Shown one piece after another: positions 9,608 through 18,489 of a stretch of DNA of 27,931 nt. A program made the translations under genes and the position numbers. Under the pieces are notes generated by a model that was given only the letters and a program-made list of their open reading frames with translations, was not told the DNA's origin and made no database searches. Location of the stretch: assembly GCA_001421095.1 (NCBI GenBank), contig LIIK01000021.1:14332-42262 (forward strand), in the 5' to 3' direction. How positions within the stretch are numbered: position 1 is the stretch's first letter; every line of letters starts with the position of its first letter. The stretch is from Candidatus [Bacteroides] periocalifornicus. GTDB lineage: Bacteria; Bacteroidota; Bacteroidia; Bacteroidales; CAJPTX01.

Positions 9608-9775
9608 ATGAAGGCGGTATCTACACACGTAGAAGGCATACGGTTTGCCAGGATATTTGCTATACTGGCTTTAATGCCCTACCTTTGCGGTGTATGGTTG
9701 GCAGCGAGCCTCTGCGCAGAGTTTGGGGAAGTTCGTTTGGGCGAGCTGGCATTAGTGTTTTATTTTTTTTCATAG
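9608..9775 (+). CDS. Possible 55-residue single-helix membrane protein
   Basis: An ATG-to-TAG frame of 55 codons fills most of the gap before the TPR gene and stops 3 bases before its start. Residues about 12-37 are hydrophobic (RIFAILALMPYLCGVWLAAS), as for one membrane helix or a signal peptide. The ATG follows an A-rich stretch (CAAGATAAAG). Against it, the well-formed promoter of the TPR gene lies inside this frame (9656-9687), so its transcript would need another promoter. It may be chance. No family recognised. Confidence 0.22.
   Translation: MKAVSTHVEGIRFARIFAILALMPYLCGVWLAASLCAEFGEVRLGELALVFYFFS
9656..9687 (+). promoter_or_regulatory. Bacteroidetes-type promoter of the TPR gene
   Basis: TTTG at 9656-9659 (-33 element), a 20-base spacer, then TACCTTTG at 9680-9687 (-7 element), an exact TAnnTTTG match. 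Transcription would start near 9694, giving a leader of about 85 bases to ATG 9779. Confidence 0.65.
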
Positions 9776-9778
9776 TCT

Positions 9779-12700
9779 ATGGCATCGTTTTCCTGGTTAG
9801 GTACACTGATGGGGTGGTGTGGCAGGCTATTGCTGCTAGCGTTGGTATGGTTGCCTGGTAGGAGTATCGGGCAGGTATGGGAGGCCGCCAGGCCATTCCA
9901 GGAGGCTTTTGATAATGGCGTGGAGCTCTATAGGGCTGAGAAGTACGCAGTGGCACAGGCTGCTTTTGCCGAGGCGTTGGCCCATGCAGAGCCTGGAGTG
10001 GATCTACAGCGTGCCGATGCGGCCTATTTCCATGCGGTATGCGCCGCGCGGCTGGGGCGTGCCGACGCTATATTCCTGCTCGAGCGTTTTCTGGATGGCT
10101 ACCCCGAGTCGCTTCGGGCTAATACCGCCCGTTTTGAGATCGCCAAGCTCTACTATGAGCAGCACGGCTACCAGCAGGCAATAGCCCACTTTGCGCAGCT
10201 CCAACGCAAGGCCTTTACCGCCGATGTATGGGCTGAGATTCAGTTCAAAAAGGGGTATGCCCACCTGCAGCTCAATGAGCAGGAGCAGGCCATGCCGCTT
10301 TTTGCAGAGCTTAAGGGGGGCACATCATACTACGCCAACCCGGCTGCCTACTACTACGGGCATATAGCCTATTCACAAGGGCATGATGCCACGGCGTTGG
10401 CAGAGTTCGAGCGTCTTAAGGACGATCCTACCTTTGCCCCAATAGTTCCCTACTACATAGCCCAGATCTACTACCGGCTAGGTCGGTACCGCGAGGTGGT
10501 GGATTACGTGACCCCAATGCTGCCGAATATGAGCAGCAAGCGCAAGGTGGAGATGCAGCGGGTAATGGCCGCCTCATACCTTGCTCTCGATGAGCCGCAG
10601 AAGGCGTTACCGTACATGGAGAGCTTTCTGGCAGAGAGTCCCCAGCTGGCACGGGATGATCATTACCTTGCGGGTATTCTCTACCAAGAGACTGGGCGTT
10701 GCGATCTGGCGGTGGAGCATCTGGAGAAGGCCGTTACAGTGGCTGATTCCATCTCGCAGAATGCCAATTATCACCTAGGGTATTGCTATCTACAGCTTGG
10801 CGATTCTGTAAGGGCTCGGAGGGCTTTGGAACTTGCGGCTTCCGTGAACTTTAACCCAACCATAACGGAGGATGCGCTCTTCAACTTCGCCAAGCTCACC
10901 ATGGAGCAGCGGGTGAATCCATTTGCCGATGCCGTAGATGCCTTTGCCCGCTATATAGAGGAATACCCCTCATCGCCACGTATCGATCAGGCTTACACCT
11001 ATCTAGGCATGGCTTTCTCGGCTACCCAAAAATACCAGCGTGCGCTAGAGGTGCTCGAACGCGTGAAAATGCCCACGGCTACTACTCGTAATGCGCTCCA
11101 GCGGGCATCATACTATCGAGGGGTTGAGCTGTTCCAGAATCTGAAGTACCAAGAGGCTATAGAGCGCTTTGACTATGCCCTAAAGACCCCTGGCATGGAC
11201 CCCACGCTCTACGCAAAGGCTCTTTACTGGAAGGCGGAGGCGCACTATAAGCTTGAGCAGTACGCCGTGGCCGCGAAGTACTACCAGGATTTCCTCAAGG
11301 CGGGCGGTGCCTTCTCGCGGCCAGAGTATCCATTGGCATCCTACAATTTGGGTTACTGCTACTTCAAGATGAGGAACTACCCGCAAGCCATCAGCTGGTT
11401 TAGGCAGTTCCCTGAGATGCTTAAGGATTCGGATCCCCAGCTCCTAACTGATGCCTACGCTAGGGTAGGCGACAGCTACTACATCCAGCGGCAGTACTGG
11501 CCGGCTATAGAGTTCTACGATAAGGCAGCCAAGGCCAACGGCCCAGGTGCAGATTATGCGCTTTACCAGCAGGGATTCTCCCTAGGGCTGGTGGATAGGC
11601 CAGAGAAGAAGATTGGGGTACTGGGGCAGATGGCTGCACGCTATCCGCAATCGCTGTACTGCGGGCAGGCCGATTTTGAGATTGCCCAAACCTACCAGCA
11701 GATGGATCAGCTACAGCCTGCCATAGAGTACTATAATCGGGTGATAAGCAACTTTCCTAGCAGCCAATGGGTACCGCAAGCCCTGGTGCAGGTAGGGCTG
11801 GCCCAGTACGCGCTCAATAACTACGATGAGGCCATACAGAGCTTTGAGCGGGTGATACGGGAGTACAGCGGTACGCCACCCATGCACGAGGCACTGGCAG
11901 CCCTAGAGCGGGTATACAATGCCAAAGGCGATGTGAAGCCCTATTTGGCCTACCTGGAGCAGATAGGACAGAGCGAGCGGGTGAGTGCGCCACAGCGTGA
12001 TTCCCTCATTTTCTCGGCTGCAGAGAATCAGTACATGCTTGGTGATTGCGCAAAGGCGCAGGCCTCGTTGCGCGAGTATTTGGCCGCCTACCCTGAGGGG
12101 GCCTATAGCCTTACGGCAAACTACTACTTGGCCGATTGCCTCCTTCGGAATCACGACACTGCGCAGGCCATAGCCCCCTTAGAGGCCATAGTGGCCAAAG
12201 CGCCCAATGCCCGGGTAGAGGAAGCCTTGGGTCGGATGGCTGAATCCTACGAGTACGCTAACCGTTGGTCTGATGCCTACAGCACGCTCCAGAAGCTAGA
12301 GCAGGTAACCACGAGTCCAAAGGTGCTTAGGGAGAGCCGCAGAGCCCGCCTTAGAGCTGCCATAGCCCTTGCTGACAACGAGCGAATAGTGCAGTCTGCT
12401 AAGGATTTGGCCTCTACCGATGCGCTAAGCCCTGAGCTTATGCTTTTCGCACGCTACAATCTGGGCAAGGCTCTCCTAGCGCAGGGGAAACTCGATGAGG
12501 CCTACGCTGCCTACGCGCTCATTGGCAAGAATACCGGTTCGGCCACAGGGGCAGAGGCACGGTACCGTATGGTGGAGATCTTGGCAAAGCAGGGCCAGTG
12601 GACGCGGGTGCAAGAGGAGACTTTAGCCTTTGCCAAGCTCAATACTCCTCACCAGTACTGGTTGGCCAAGGCCTTTATTCTATTGGCTAAATCATACGAG

Positions 12701-12880
12701 AAGCAGGGCGATACATACCAGGCGCAGGCTACTCTCCAGAGCGTGGTAGATAACTACCTCGATAAGAAAGATGGGGTGGTAGATGAGGCCCGCCGTGAGC
12801 TGGAGCGGGTTCTCCAGCGGGTGGCTGCACCAACTACTCCAGCCTCGAGCGATACTATCCAGTTTAAATTTCAAAACTAG
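9779..12880 (+). CDS. Secreted TPR-repeat protein (about 1033 aa)
   Basis: An N-terminal signal peptide (hydrophobic LLLLALVWLP near residues 18-27, cleavage near 32, no lipobox Cys) puts the protein in the periplasm or at the outer membrane. Nearly all the rest is tandem helical repeats of about 34-37 residues with TPR signatures such as A-x-Y-x-x-A-x-x-x-F and G-x-x-x-Y-x-x-G-x-Y, about twenty or more, including segments like the TPRs of BamD and CpoB. No enzyme domain is visible. TPR arrays are protein-binding scaffolds. The downstream neighbour, 61 bp away on the same strand, is a predicted outer-membrane beta-barrel, so a joint envelope role is the natural inference. It is not a lipoprotein, unlike the T9SS TPR lipoproteins PorW/SprE. 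Stop TAG. Confidence 0.85.
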   Translation: MASFSWLGTLMGWCGRLLLLALVWLPGRSIGQVWEAARPFQEAFDNGVELYRAEKYAVAQAAFAEALAHAEPGVDLQRADAAYFHAVCAARLGRADAIFLLERFLDGYPESLRANTARFEIAKLYYEQHGYQQAIAHFAQLQRKAFTADVWAEIQFKKGYAHLQLNEQEQAMPLFAELKGGTSYYANPAAYYYGHIAYSQGHDATALAEFERLKDDPTFAPIVPYYIAQIYYRLGRYREVVDYVTPMLPNMSSKRKVEMQRVMAASYLALDEPQKALPYMESFLAESPQLARDDHYLAGILYQETGRCDLAVEHLEKAVTVADSISQNANYHLGYCYLQLGDSVRARRALELAASVNFNPTITEDALFNFAKLTMEQRVNPFADAVDAFARYIEEYPSSPRIDQAYTYLGMAFSATQKYQRALEVLERVKMPTATTRNALQRASYYRGVELFQNLKYQEAIERFDYALKTPGMDPTLYAKALYWKAEAHYKLEQYAVAAKYYQDFLKAGGAFSRPEYPLASYNLGYCYFKMRNYPQAISWFRQFPEMLKDSDPQLLTDAYARVGDSYYIQRQYWPAIEFYDKAAKANGPGADYALYQQGFSLGLVDRPEKKIGVLGQMAARYPQSLYCGQADFEIAQTYQQMDQLQPAIEYYNRVISNFPSSQWVPQALVQVGLAQYALNNYDEAIQSFERVIREYSGTPPMHEALAALERVYNAKGDVKPYLAYLEQIGQSERVSAPQRDSLIFSAAENQYMLGDCAKAQASLREYLAAYPEGAYSLTANYYLADCLLRNHDTAQAIAPLEAIVAKAPNARVEEALGRMAESYEYANRWSDAYSTLQKLEQVTTSPKVLRESRRARLRAAIALADNERIVQSAKDLASTDALSPELMLFARYNLGKALLAQGKLDEAYAAYALIGKNTGSATGAEARYRMVEILAKQGQWTRVQEETLAFAKLNTPHQYWLAKAFILLAKSYEKQGDTYQAQATLQSVVDNYLDKKDGVVDEARRELERVLQRVAAPTTPASSDTIQFKFQN

Positions 12881-12886
12881 CTTGAT

Positions 12887-12921
12887 CCCCAGGTCATTCT
12901 ACACCCGGTAGAATGGGGGGC
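12887..12921 (+). other. Intercistronic hairpin between TPR and beta-barrel genes
   Basis: CATTCTAC (12895-12902) pairs perfectly with GTAGAATG (12908-12915) around ACCCG. Outside it, CCCC (12887-12890) can pair with the G run at 12916-12921 across a small bulge. No T-tract follows, so it is unlikely to be an intrinsic terminator. It could adjust mRNA stability or relative expression of the two genes. Confidence 0.55.
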
Positions 12922-12941
12922 TACAGGTTACTACACGCCGT

Positions 12942-14681
12942 ATGCAGTACAGACCTTTTGCCCGTGTTGGGCTGTATCTCTTTCTGGTGCTGATACCCAG
13001 CTGGGTGTGGGCGCAGGGAGGCGATACCCTTCAGCGTGCGAAAATCCCCATGGGTGAGCGCGAAACCACCTCTACGCAGAAGACCGTGGAGGTGAGCAGG
13101 GCGTTTGCCCCCACGATTCAAGATGCCGACAAGGTGGGACGGCAGCCCGTGATGGATGATTCTGCTTCCGTTGCGCCGCATTTCACCTACGAACTCGATC
13201 CGCATCCTATCGTAACGCACTTTGCCCTACGGCCACTACCAGCAGCTAGAATGGGGGCTGAGACTCACGATCCCACATCGTTATTCTACCTGAAACTCGG
13301 TATCGGGAACTACCTATCCCCCTTGGCAGAGGGCTACGTAACCAGCAAGTATCACGAGCATTACAGCGGGGGAATTGCAGCGAAACACCGGAGTGCTTTT
13401 GGCTCAGTAACGCTGGCCAATGGGCAGGGGGTAGATGCCCCGTGGGCGCAAACCAGCGTTTCGCTCTTTGGCGATGCGGCCTTTAAGGATCTGGCACTGC
13501 ATGGAGAACTCTGGTATCGCCATGCGCTCAGCTCATTCTACGGTGCTTCAGATACCCTTAGATTTCCGCAGAATCCATATTTCCTCTCCCGAACTACTGC
13601 CCATGCGTATGGGGGGCGTTTTGCATTCAACTCCACCTATTTAGACTCTAGCCACTTCCACTACTCGGGTGCCGTGGAGGCAGAGCACTATACCGATAGC
13701 TGGGACATGGGGCAGCACCGGGTGTCTGTGGTGGGGAGCGGGCACATGTTCCACAACCATGAGTGCTATGGGGGTACGCTGCGGGTAGATTACTTCGGCA
13801 AGACCCTAGAGCCGACCGTAGAGCCCAATACCATAGTTACGATGCAACCGTGGGTTAAGCTTTTTGGCGATGAGTGGCGCGTGATAGTGGGTGTAGATCT
13901 GGCCTTTGATTACAATAACCGTATCCCCCAGCTTCACCTTTTCCCGCGTGCGCACCTATCATACGATGTGATAGCGCATTACCTAATCCCCTACGCCGAG
14001 GCCGAGGGGGGAGTGGTGCCCGCAGATTACTACACTATCCGCCGGGAGAATGCTTGGGTAACGCCTGGGCTTCACGTGTGGAATACCACGCAGAATCTTG
14101 ACATTCGCCTCGGCCTTAAGGGGAATGCCAACCCCCGGCTTTCCTACAATGTCTGCGTGGGCTACTCGATAGTAGATAGCGCGCACTTCTTCGCCAATCG
14201 GCCCGTCCTCTACACCCGACCAGATGGCACTGTGGAGGAAAGGTTGGCGTCTGACTTCATGGCCATTCATGATAGCTATTCCCAAACCCGAATTACTGGG
14301 GAGCTTTACTACAACCTCACCGACCGTTTTCTGCTTGGCCTACGGGGCGATTACTGGCAGTATAAGCTTCAGCATGAGGAGTATCCTTGGCATAGGCCAT
14401 CATACCAGGCTACGTTCCACACGGCCTACAACCTGCGGCAGAAGGTCCACCTGGGGTTGGCGTTCCGATTTGAGAATGGAGCTAAGGCCAAGGGGGTAGG
14501 GGGGGCTGCTGTGGATCTAGGGCCATTGTACCTGCTCGATCTCGATGCGCGCTACCAGTTCTCCGATTTCTGGTCTGTCTTTTTAGATCTGGGTAACGTA
14601 TTGGCCTGCAAGCACTCGGTCTACTATCTTTACCCCATGCAGCGTTTGCATGCGCATGTGGGCGTAATACTGAATTTCTAA
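12942..14681 (+). CDS. Outer-membrane beta-barrel protein, TonB-receptor-like without plug
   Basis: 579 residues with a signal peptide (hydrophobic LYLFLVLIPSWVWA, cleavage near residue 25 before QGG). A periplasmic leader of about 80 residues contains VEVSRAFAPTIQDADKVGRQ, like the conserved xYxPxIxDAxKI segment I associate with Bacteroidetes TonB-receptor-like proteins that lack a plug. From about residue 110 to the end there are many amphipathic strands ending in aromatic residues, and the last residue is Phe, as in outer-membrane barrels. It follows the TPR gene by 61 bp with no terminator between, so co-transcription is likely. I cannot see a full plug domain or a TonB box, so transport of a nutrient should not be assumed. 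It is also much longer than PorP/SprF barrels (about 300-340 aa). Stop TAA. Confidence 0.75.
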   Translation: MQYRPFARVGLYLFLVLIPSWVWAQGGDTLQRAKIPMGERETTSTQKTVEVSRAFAPTIQDADKVGRQPVMDDSASVAPHFTYELDPHPIVTHFALRPLPAARMGAETHDPTSLFYLKLGIGNYLSPLAEGYVTSKYHEHYSGGIAAKHRSAFGSVTLANGQGVDAPWAQTSVSLFGDAAFKDLALHGELWYRHALSSFYGASDTLRFPQNPYFLSRTTAHAYGGRFAFNSTYLDSSHFHYSGAVEAEHYTDSWDMGQHRVSVVGSGHMFHNHECYGGTLRVDYFGKTLEPTVEPNTIVTMQPWVKLFGDEWRVIVGVDLAFDYNNRIPQLHLFPRAHLSYDVIAHYLIPYAEAEGGVVPADYYTIRRENAWVTPGLHVWNTTQNLDIRLGLKGNANPRLSYNVCVGYSIVDSAHFFANRPVLYTRPDGTVEERLASDFMAIHDSYSQTRITGELYYNLTDRFLLGLRGDYWQYKLQHEEYPWHRPSYQATFHTAYNLRQKVHLGLAFRFENGAKAKGVGGAAVDLGPLYLLDLDARYQFSDFWSVFLDLGNVLACKHSVYYLYPMQRLHAHVGVILNF

Positions 14682-14760
14682 CTGGGTATCGGGCAATCCC
14701 CCTCGAGCAGCTTTGGCTCTTGAGCGCTGCAGGCTGCTGGGCAATACTTAGGATGCAGGC

Positions 14761-16080
14761 ATGCTATCATCATTCTATTTCATGGCTAGGCTATTCTCTC
14801 GAGCTTCTATCCAAGATTGGTTACCAGTACTACGGCAGGTGTTGGTGAGCGTTATCCTTGCGCTCATGGTGCTGTATTCCAAGGTATTGCCCCCTATAAT
14901 AATTTTAGCCTTCTTGCTGGGTATCCTGCACATCGTATTGAATTATAAGCAGATACCCTTCAGGCAATACTGGCCATTTCTCATCACCATAGGGTATTAC
15001 CTGATGGCGTTGCTATGGTTGCCCGGCACTGAGAACCCCCACTGGGGGCAGATGGCCGCCATGATGCGGATTGTTCTCGTGCTTGCCCCTGTGGTGCTCA
15101 TCGATCTCAAACCCGCGAGGCACTGGGGAACTATGCTCATTGTTGCGCCAATACTCCTGCTGATCATCAGCCTTGGGGTGGCGCTCTACTACTCGTTGAG
15201 TGTGGAGAACGGGGTCTGGACTTTTACTCCCTATAGACCCGAGAGTCTCGAATTCTTCGGGGGCAGCGTTTGGAAAACCCTCCAGTCTTCCTCCAACTTT
15301 GCGTACACAGGCCTCACCTTTCATGTAGGGCATCGGCCAGCGCTTTTCGGATTTAGCATGCTTGTGGGGCTCTTGGTGGCTGGGCATCGCCTGCTCTCAA
15401 GCCGCGCATACAGGGGACTCTGGTACTATTGGGCGGCTCTCCCTGTGCTTTTCCTTGGGCTGCTCCTCTCTGCCAGCCGAACGAATATCGTGGTGCTGTC
15501 GGTATGCTTGGTTTGCATACTCCTCTACTACATCATCCGAGTTCGGGGGTATTGGGGGTGGAAAATAGGGGCAGTGGCTCTGTTGCCAATCCTGTTGCTT
15601 CTTTTCTTTTTCACCTTTCGGCTCAGCTTTTATAATACCTCTGCGCTCGGGGAGTATGTACAGCGGGATGCCCGCATCAGGCTATGGACGGGGGTCTGGG
15701 AGTTCCGGGATGAGTTTCTGCCCTGGGGGGTAGGCACTGGTGCGGAGCGCAATATGGTGGAGCTTAGCGCGCAAAAGAACAATCCCGTGGCTCTGGGGCT
15801 TAATCAGATGCACTGTGAGGCCTACAGCGCGCTGGTAGAGATGGGGTACCCAGGGGCGATCTACTACTTGGCGATGATGCTCATCCCGCTCATTTTCTAT
15901 CGGAATGTGCCGCCGCTGCATCGCCTTTTAATTGTTGCGTTGCTGTTCTACAGCATCTTTGAATCCTTCTGTCCTGTGGCGCGGGGGGTGGCTTATCTTG
16001 CCTTTTTCTACAATATGGCTTGGCTCTATGGTATAAAGCTGCCCGAGGGGTTCGGCTTGCCTCGTAGATCAATGCTGTAG
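14761..16080 (+). CDS. O-antigen ligase/polymerase family membrane protein (Wzy_C)
   Basis: 439 residues with about ten to twelve hydrophobic helices spread over the whole length. The ligase-family signatures are present: SASRTN at residues 237-242, at the start of a helix; R-x-R-x-W-x-x-x-W-E-F around 305-315; GVGTG at 323-327; and a following large loop with NQMHCEAYSALVEMGYPGA. Members transfer undecaprenyl-linked polysaccharide to lipid A-core (WaaL) or polymerise O-units (Wzy) at the periplasmic face of the inner membrane. The sequence alone does not say which. No glycosyltransferase genes surround it, which slightly favours a stand-alone ligase. It starts 79 bp after the beta-barrel gene; no clear promoter was seen in that gap. 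Stop TAG. Confidence 0.8.
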   Translation: MLSSFYFMARLFSRASIQDWLPVLRQVLVSVILALMVLYSKVLPPIIILAFLLGILHIVLNYKQIPFRQYWPFLITIGYYLMALLWLPGTENPHWGQMAAMMRIVLVLAPVVLIDLKPARHWGTMLIVAPILLLIISLGVALYYSLSVENGVWTFTPYRPESLEFFGGSVWKTLQSSSNFAYTGLTFHVGHRPALFGFSMLVGLLVAGHRLLSSRAYRGLWYYWAALPVLFLGLLLSASRTNIVVLSVCLVCILLYYIIRVRGYWGWKIGAVALLPILLLLFFFTFRLSFYNTSALGEYVQRDARIRLWTGVWEFRDEFLPWGVGTGAERNMVELSAQKNNPVALGLNQMHCEAYSALVEMGYPGAIYYLAMMLIPLIFYRNVPPLHRLLIVALLFYSIFESFCPVARGVAYLAFFYNMAWLYGIKLPEGFGLPRRSML

Positions 16081-16274
16081 CCTGTGGCATCGTAGAGCTT
16101 GGTACGCCCATCTTGGGCATTTCGTATTCGCCTCTTAGCTCTGGGTGTGCTTTTTCAGAATCTCTACTAGAAGGCATGGGCGAAAAATAAGGGTTCATCG
16201 TGGCACCTTTATTGCCGTTCTCCTGTAGCATTTTTCTCCTTTCCAAGCATTGCGGCGGTGTTGCTTTTGCCTCC

Positions 16275-16307
16275 TTTTGGCGGGAACAGGACTTTTTGCT
16301 ACCTTTG
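16275..16307 (+). promoter_or_regulatory. Bacteroidetes-type promoter of the PIN-PhoH gene
   Basis: TTTTG at 16275-16279, a 20-base spacer, then TACCTTTG at 16300-16307. The -7 octamer and the spacer length are the same as for the TPR gene promoter. The expected start is about 16313, some 38 bases before ATG 16351. Confidence 0.65.
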
Positions 16308-16350
16308 GGTTTGAATTTTAGATGCCATTCGGCTTGCAATAACCCGTGCC

Positions 16351-17664
16351 ATGAAGAAAACCTTTGTGCTAGATACCAACGTGCTGTTGCACGATCACGA
16401 CTGTCTCGACAACTTCCAAGAGAACGACATCGTGATCCCCATCGTGGCGCTCGAGGAGCTAGATCGCTTTAAGAAGGGGAATGAGACCATCAATTACAAT
16501 GCGCGCGAGTTTGCCCGTAAGCTCGACGAGATCTGTGGCGATGGCCTATTCAACGGGGGGGTATCGCTAGGGCCTGGACGGGGCAAGCTCCGGGTGGTAA
16601 CGGGCAAGCCCTTCAGCGAGGAGATGAAGCTCTCGTTCGGCGAGCGGATAGCCGACCATAGGATCTTGGCCATAGCCGATGCCGTCCGCCGAGAGGTGAA
16701 GGATGGCCCGGTAATTCTAGTGTCCAAGGACATCAATCTGCGCCTCAAGGCGAAGTCGCTGGGCATCATGGCGCAGGACTACCTCTCAGACAAGGTGGAG
16801 GATCTTGGCCCCATATCGCAAGCCGCCACGCTGATAGAGGGGGTAGCCGATGAACTTATAGCCCAGCTCTACCGAGAGGGCGATGGGATTGATCCTCAGG
16901 CTCTGCAACTCACCCCAAAGGCGTATGATTGCTACGAGCTGCACGGCTACGGCTCAAATGGATTGGCCATATATGACCCCCATTGCGGGCGGCTAGTAGG
17001 GGTAGACAAGCAGCGGGCCTACGGGATAGAGCCCCGCAATAGCGAGCAGACCTTTGCGCTCTGGATGCTGATGAATCCGCAGATTTCGCTGATTTCGCTT
17101 ACGGGGAAAGCGGGCACTGGCAAAACGCTCCTAGCGCTGGCTGCTGCGTTGGCCCAGGAGGAAACATACGATACCATAATGCTCGCAAGGCCTATAATAC
17201 CGCTGAGCAACAGGGATATCGGTTTTCTTCCTGGCGATATCAATTCGAAGATCGGGCCCTACATGCAGCCATTGTTTGACAACCTCGCGGTGATAAAGAG
17301 CTCGCTCAAAAGCACCAGTCGGAGCTACACGCGTATAGAGGAGATGCAGCGCGATGGCCAGCTGGTGATATCACCGCTCGCCTACATTCGCGGGCGGAGC
17401 CTCTCCAATGTGTTCGTCATAGTAGACGAGGCGCAGAATCTCACCCCGCATGAGGTGAAGACGATAATAACCCGCGCTGGCGAGGGGACGCGCATGGTCT
17501 TTACGGGCGATATTTATCAGATAGACCACCCCTACCTAGACACCCGTTCCAACGGACTCACCTACCTGGCAGATCGGATGTATGGGCAGGAGATGTTTGC
17601 GCGTGCTACGCTTACCAAGGGCGAACGTAGTCCGCTGGCCGAGTTGGCAAGCGACTTGCTGTAG
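16351..17664 (+). CDS. PIN-PhoH family ATPase/ribonuclease
   Basis: 437 residues in two domains. An N-terminal PIN nuclease domain (about 1-140) has acidic positions in DTNVLLHD (D8), the LEELD segment near 35, ADHRIL (D102) and SKDINLRLKA (D127). A C-terminal PhoH P-loop ATPase domain (about 225-437) has Walker A GKAGTGKT (252-259) and Walker B VFVIVDEAQN (354-363). The architecture is that of PhoH2/YlaK-type proteins, which couple an RNA helicase-like ATPase with an RNase. It is not the single-domain PhoH/YbeZ. All catalytic residues I looked for are present, so the gene appears intact. It has its own promoter. Exact cellular substrate not deducible. Stop TAG. Confidence 0.92.
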   Translation: MKKTFVLDTNVLLHDHDCLDNFQENDIVIPIVALEELDRFKKGNETINYNAREFARKLDEICGDGLFNGGVSLGPGRGKLRVVTGKPFSEEMKLSFGERIADHRILAIADAVRREVKDGPVILVSKDINLRLKAKSLGIMAQDYLSDKVEDLGPISQAATLIEGVADELIAQLYREGDGIDPQALQLTPKAYDCYELHGYGSNGLAIYDPHCGRLVGVDKQRAYGIEPRNSEQTFALWMLMNPQISLISLTGKAGTGKTLLALAAALAQEETYDTIMLARPIIPLSNRDIGFLPGDINSKIGPYMQPLFDNLAVIKSSLKSTSRSYTRIEEMQRDGQLVISPLAYIRGRSLSNVFVIVDEAQNLTPHEVKTIITRAGEGTRMVFTGDIYQIDHPYLDTRSNGLTYLADRMYGQEMFARATLTKGERSPLAELASDLL

Positions 17665-17747
17665 CAGGCGAGAATCAAGGCTTTTCTATTTGGGCTACAG
17701 CGATACTACAGAATGAAGGGATTTTGATCGGATTTTGTGGAGATATA

Positions 17748-18356
17748 ATGAGATACGGATTCTGTTTTTGGCTATTTCTTGGCGTATGGCTATGGCCTTT
17801 GGTGCTTGTGGCGCAGAATAGGCGCATCCAGGCAGCCCAGGAACGGGTGGAGAAGGCTCACGGGAAAGTAGAAGCCCGTCGGCTACAGGTGCTGCAGGTC
17901 GACTCCACTATTGCGCAGTGCGAGCTTCAGCTTAAGGCGGCTGTCGATAGCCTAGGGCTGCTTACAGACGAGGAGAAGCGCATTCAGCAGCTCACGTTTG
18001 AGCTAGAGCAGGGCGCACGCAAACAGATGAACGCTGCCACCACCAATGCGCAGAAGGATTCTGTACGCAGGGATTTTGCCAAGGGTTCTCGGAATCTAGA
18101 TCAGCTCTACGCGCAGCTAGATCGCAGGTATAACGCTTTTCGGCGTGCGCATGACCGAGCAAAGCAGGAGTTGGCGCGAGCCAAGCAACGGAGGGAGAAG
18201 CTCGCCAAAGAGCTTAAAGTGGCCGAGAAGGCGATGGAGGCCGCGCAGGAGAACGTAAAGAAAACGGAAGCGCAGGAAGCTAGTCGGCAGCATGCAGCCG
18301 AGGAGCGAGCACAGCGTAAATCTGCAGCGGCAAGCAAGCGGAATCGAAAGAAATAG
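17748..18356 (+). CDS. Secreted coiled-coil protein of unknown function
   Basis: 202 residues from ATG 17748. The frame extends 8 codons upstream to a TTG, but ATG 17748 directly begins a standard signal peptide (MRYGFCFWLFLGVWLWPLVL, cleavage near VAQ). The rest is almost entirely charged helix rich in Ala, Lys, Glu, Gln and Arg. Heptad-like spacing suggests a coiled coil at about 25-75 and 95-195, and the C-terminus is very basic (KRNRKK). No catalytic motif is visible. It resembles low-complexity periplasmic coiled-coil proteins in general, not a family I can name. It lies 83 bp after the PIN-PhoH gene. Stop TAG. Confidence 0.65.
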   Translation: MRYGFCFWLFLGVWLWPLVLVAQNRRIQAAQERVEKAHGKVEARRLQVLQVDSTIAQCELQLKAAVDSLGLLTDEEKRIQQLTFELEQGARKQMNAATTNAQKDSVRRDFAKGSRNLDQLYAQLDRRYNAFRRAHDRAKQELARAKQRREKLAKELKVAEKAMEAAQENVKKTEAQEASRQHAAEERAQRKSAAASKRNRKK

Positions 18357-18489
18357 GCCTCCAGATACAGTGTGGCGCGAAGGGTTGTCTACGGGTCTTC
18401 ACATGGCATCTCGCATGGTGGGCGGCTCTATGCGCGCTTAAATTACTAGGAACGTGGCGGGGATTCTTGAAGAGAGCGTGAGGCTCGAG

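Noticed and set aside
16099..16109. TTGGTACGCCC resembles the 11-bp repeat unit TTGGTACGGCG.
   Set aside because: It is a single copy without neighbouring units at 11-base spacing, so chance is a fair explanation.
16106..16118. Small hairpin GCCCA-TCT-TGGGC after the O-antigen ligase-like gene.
   Set aside because: The stem is only 5 bp with a 3-base loop and no T-tract follows, so it is not convincing as a terminator.
15890..16339. Minus-strand open frame of 149 codons over the end of the O-antigen ligase-like gene and the following gap.
   Set aside because: It overlaps a confident membrane-protein gene and the promoter of the PIN-PhoH gene, and its composition is not protein-like (many Arg, Pro and Lys, no motif).
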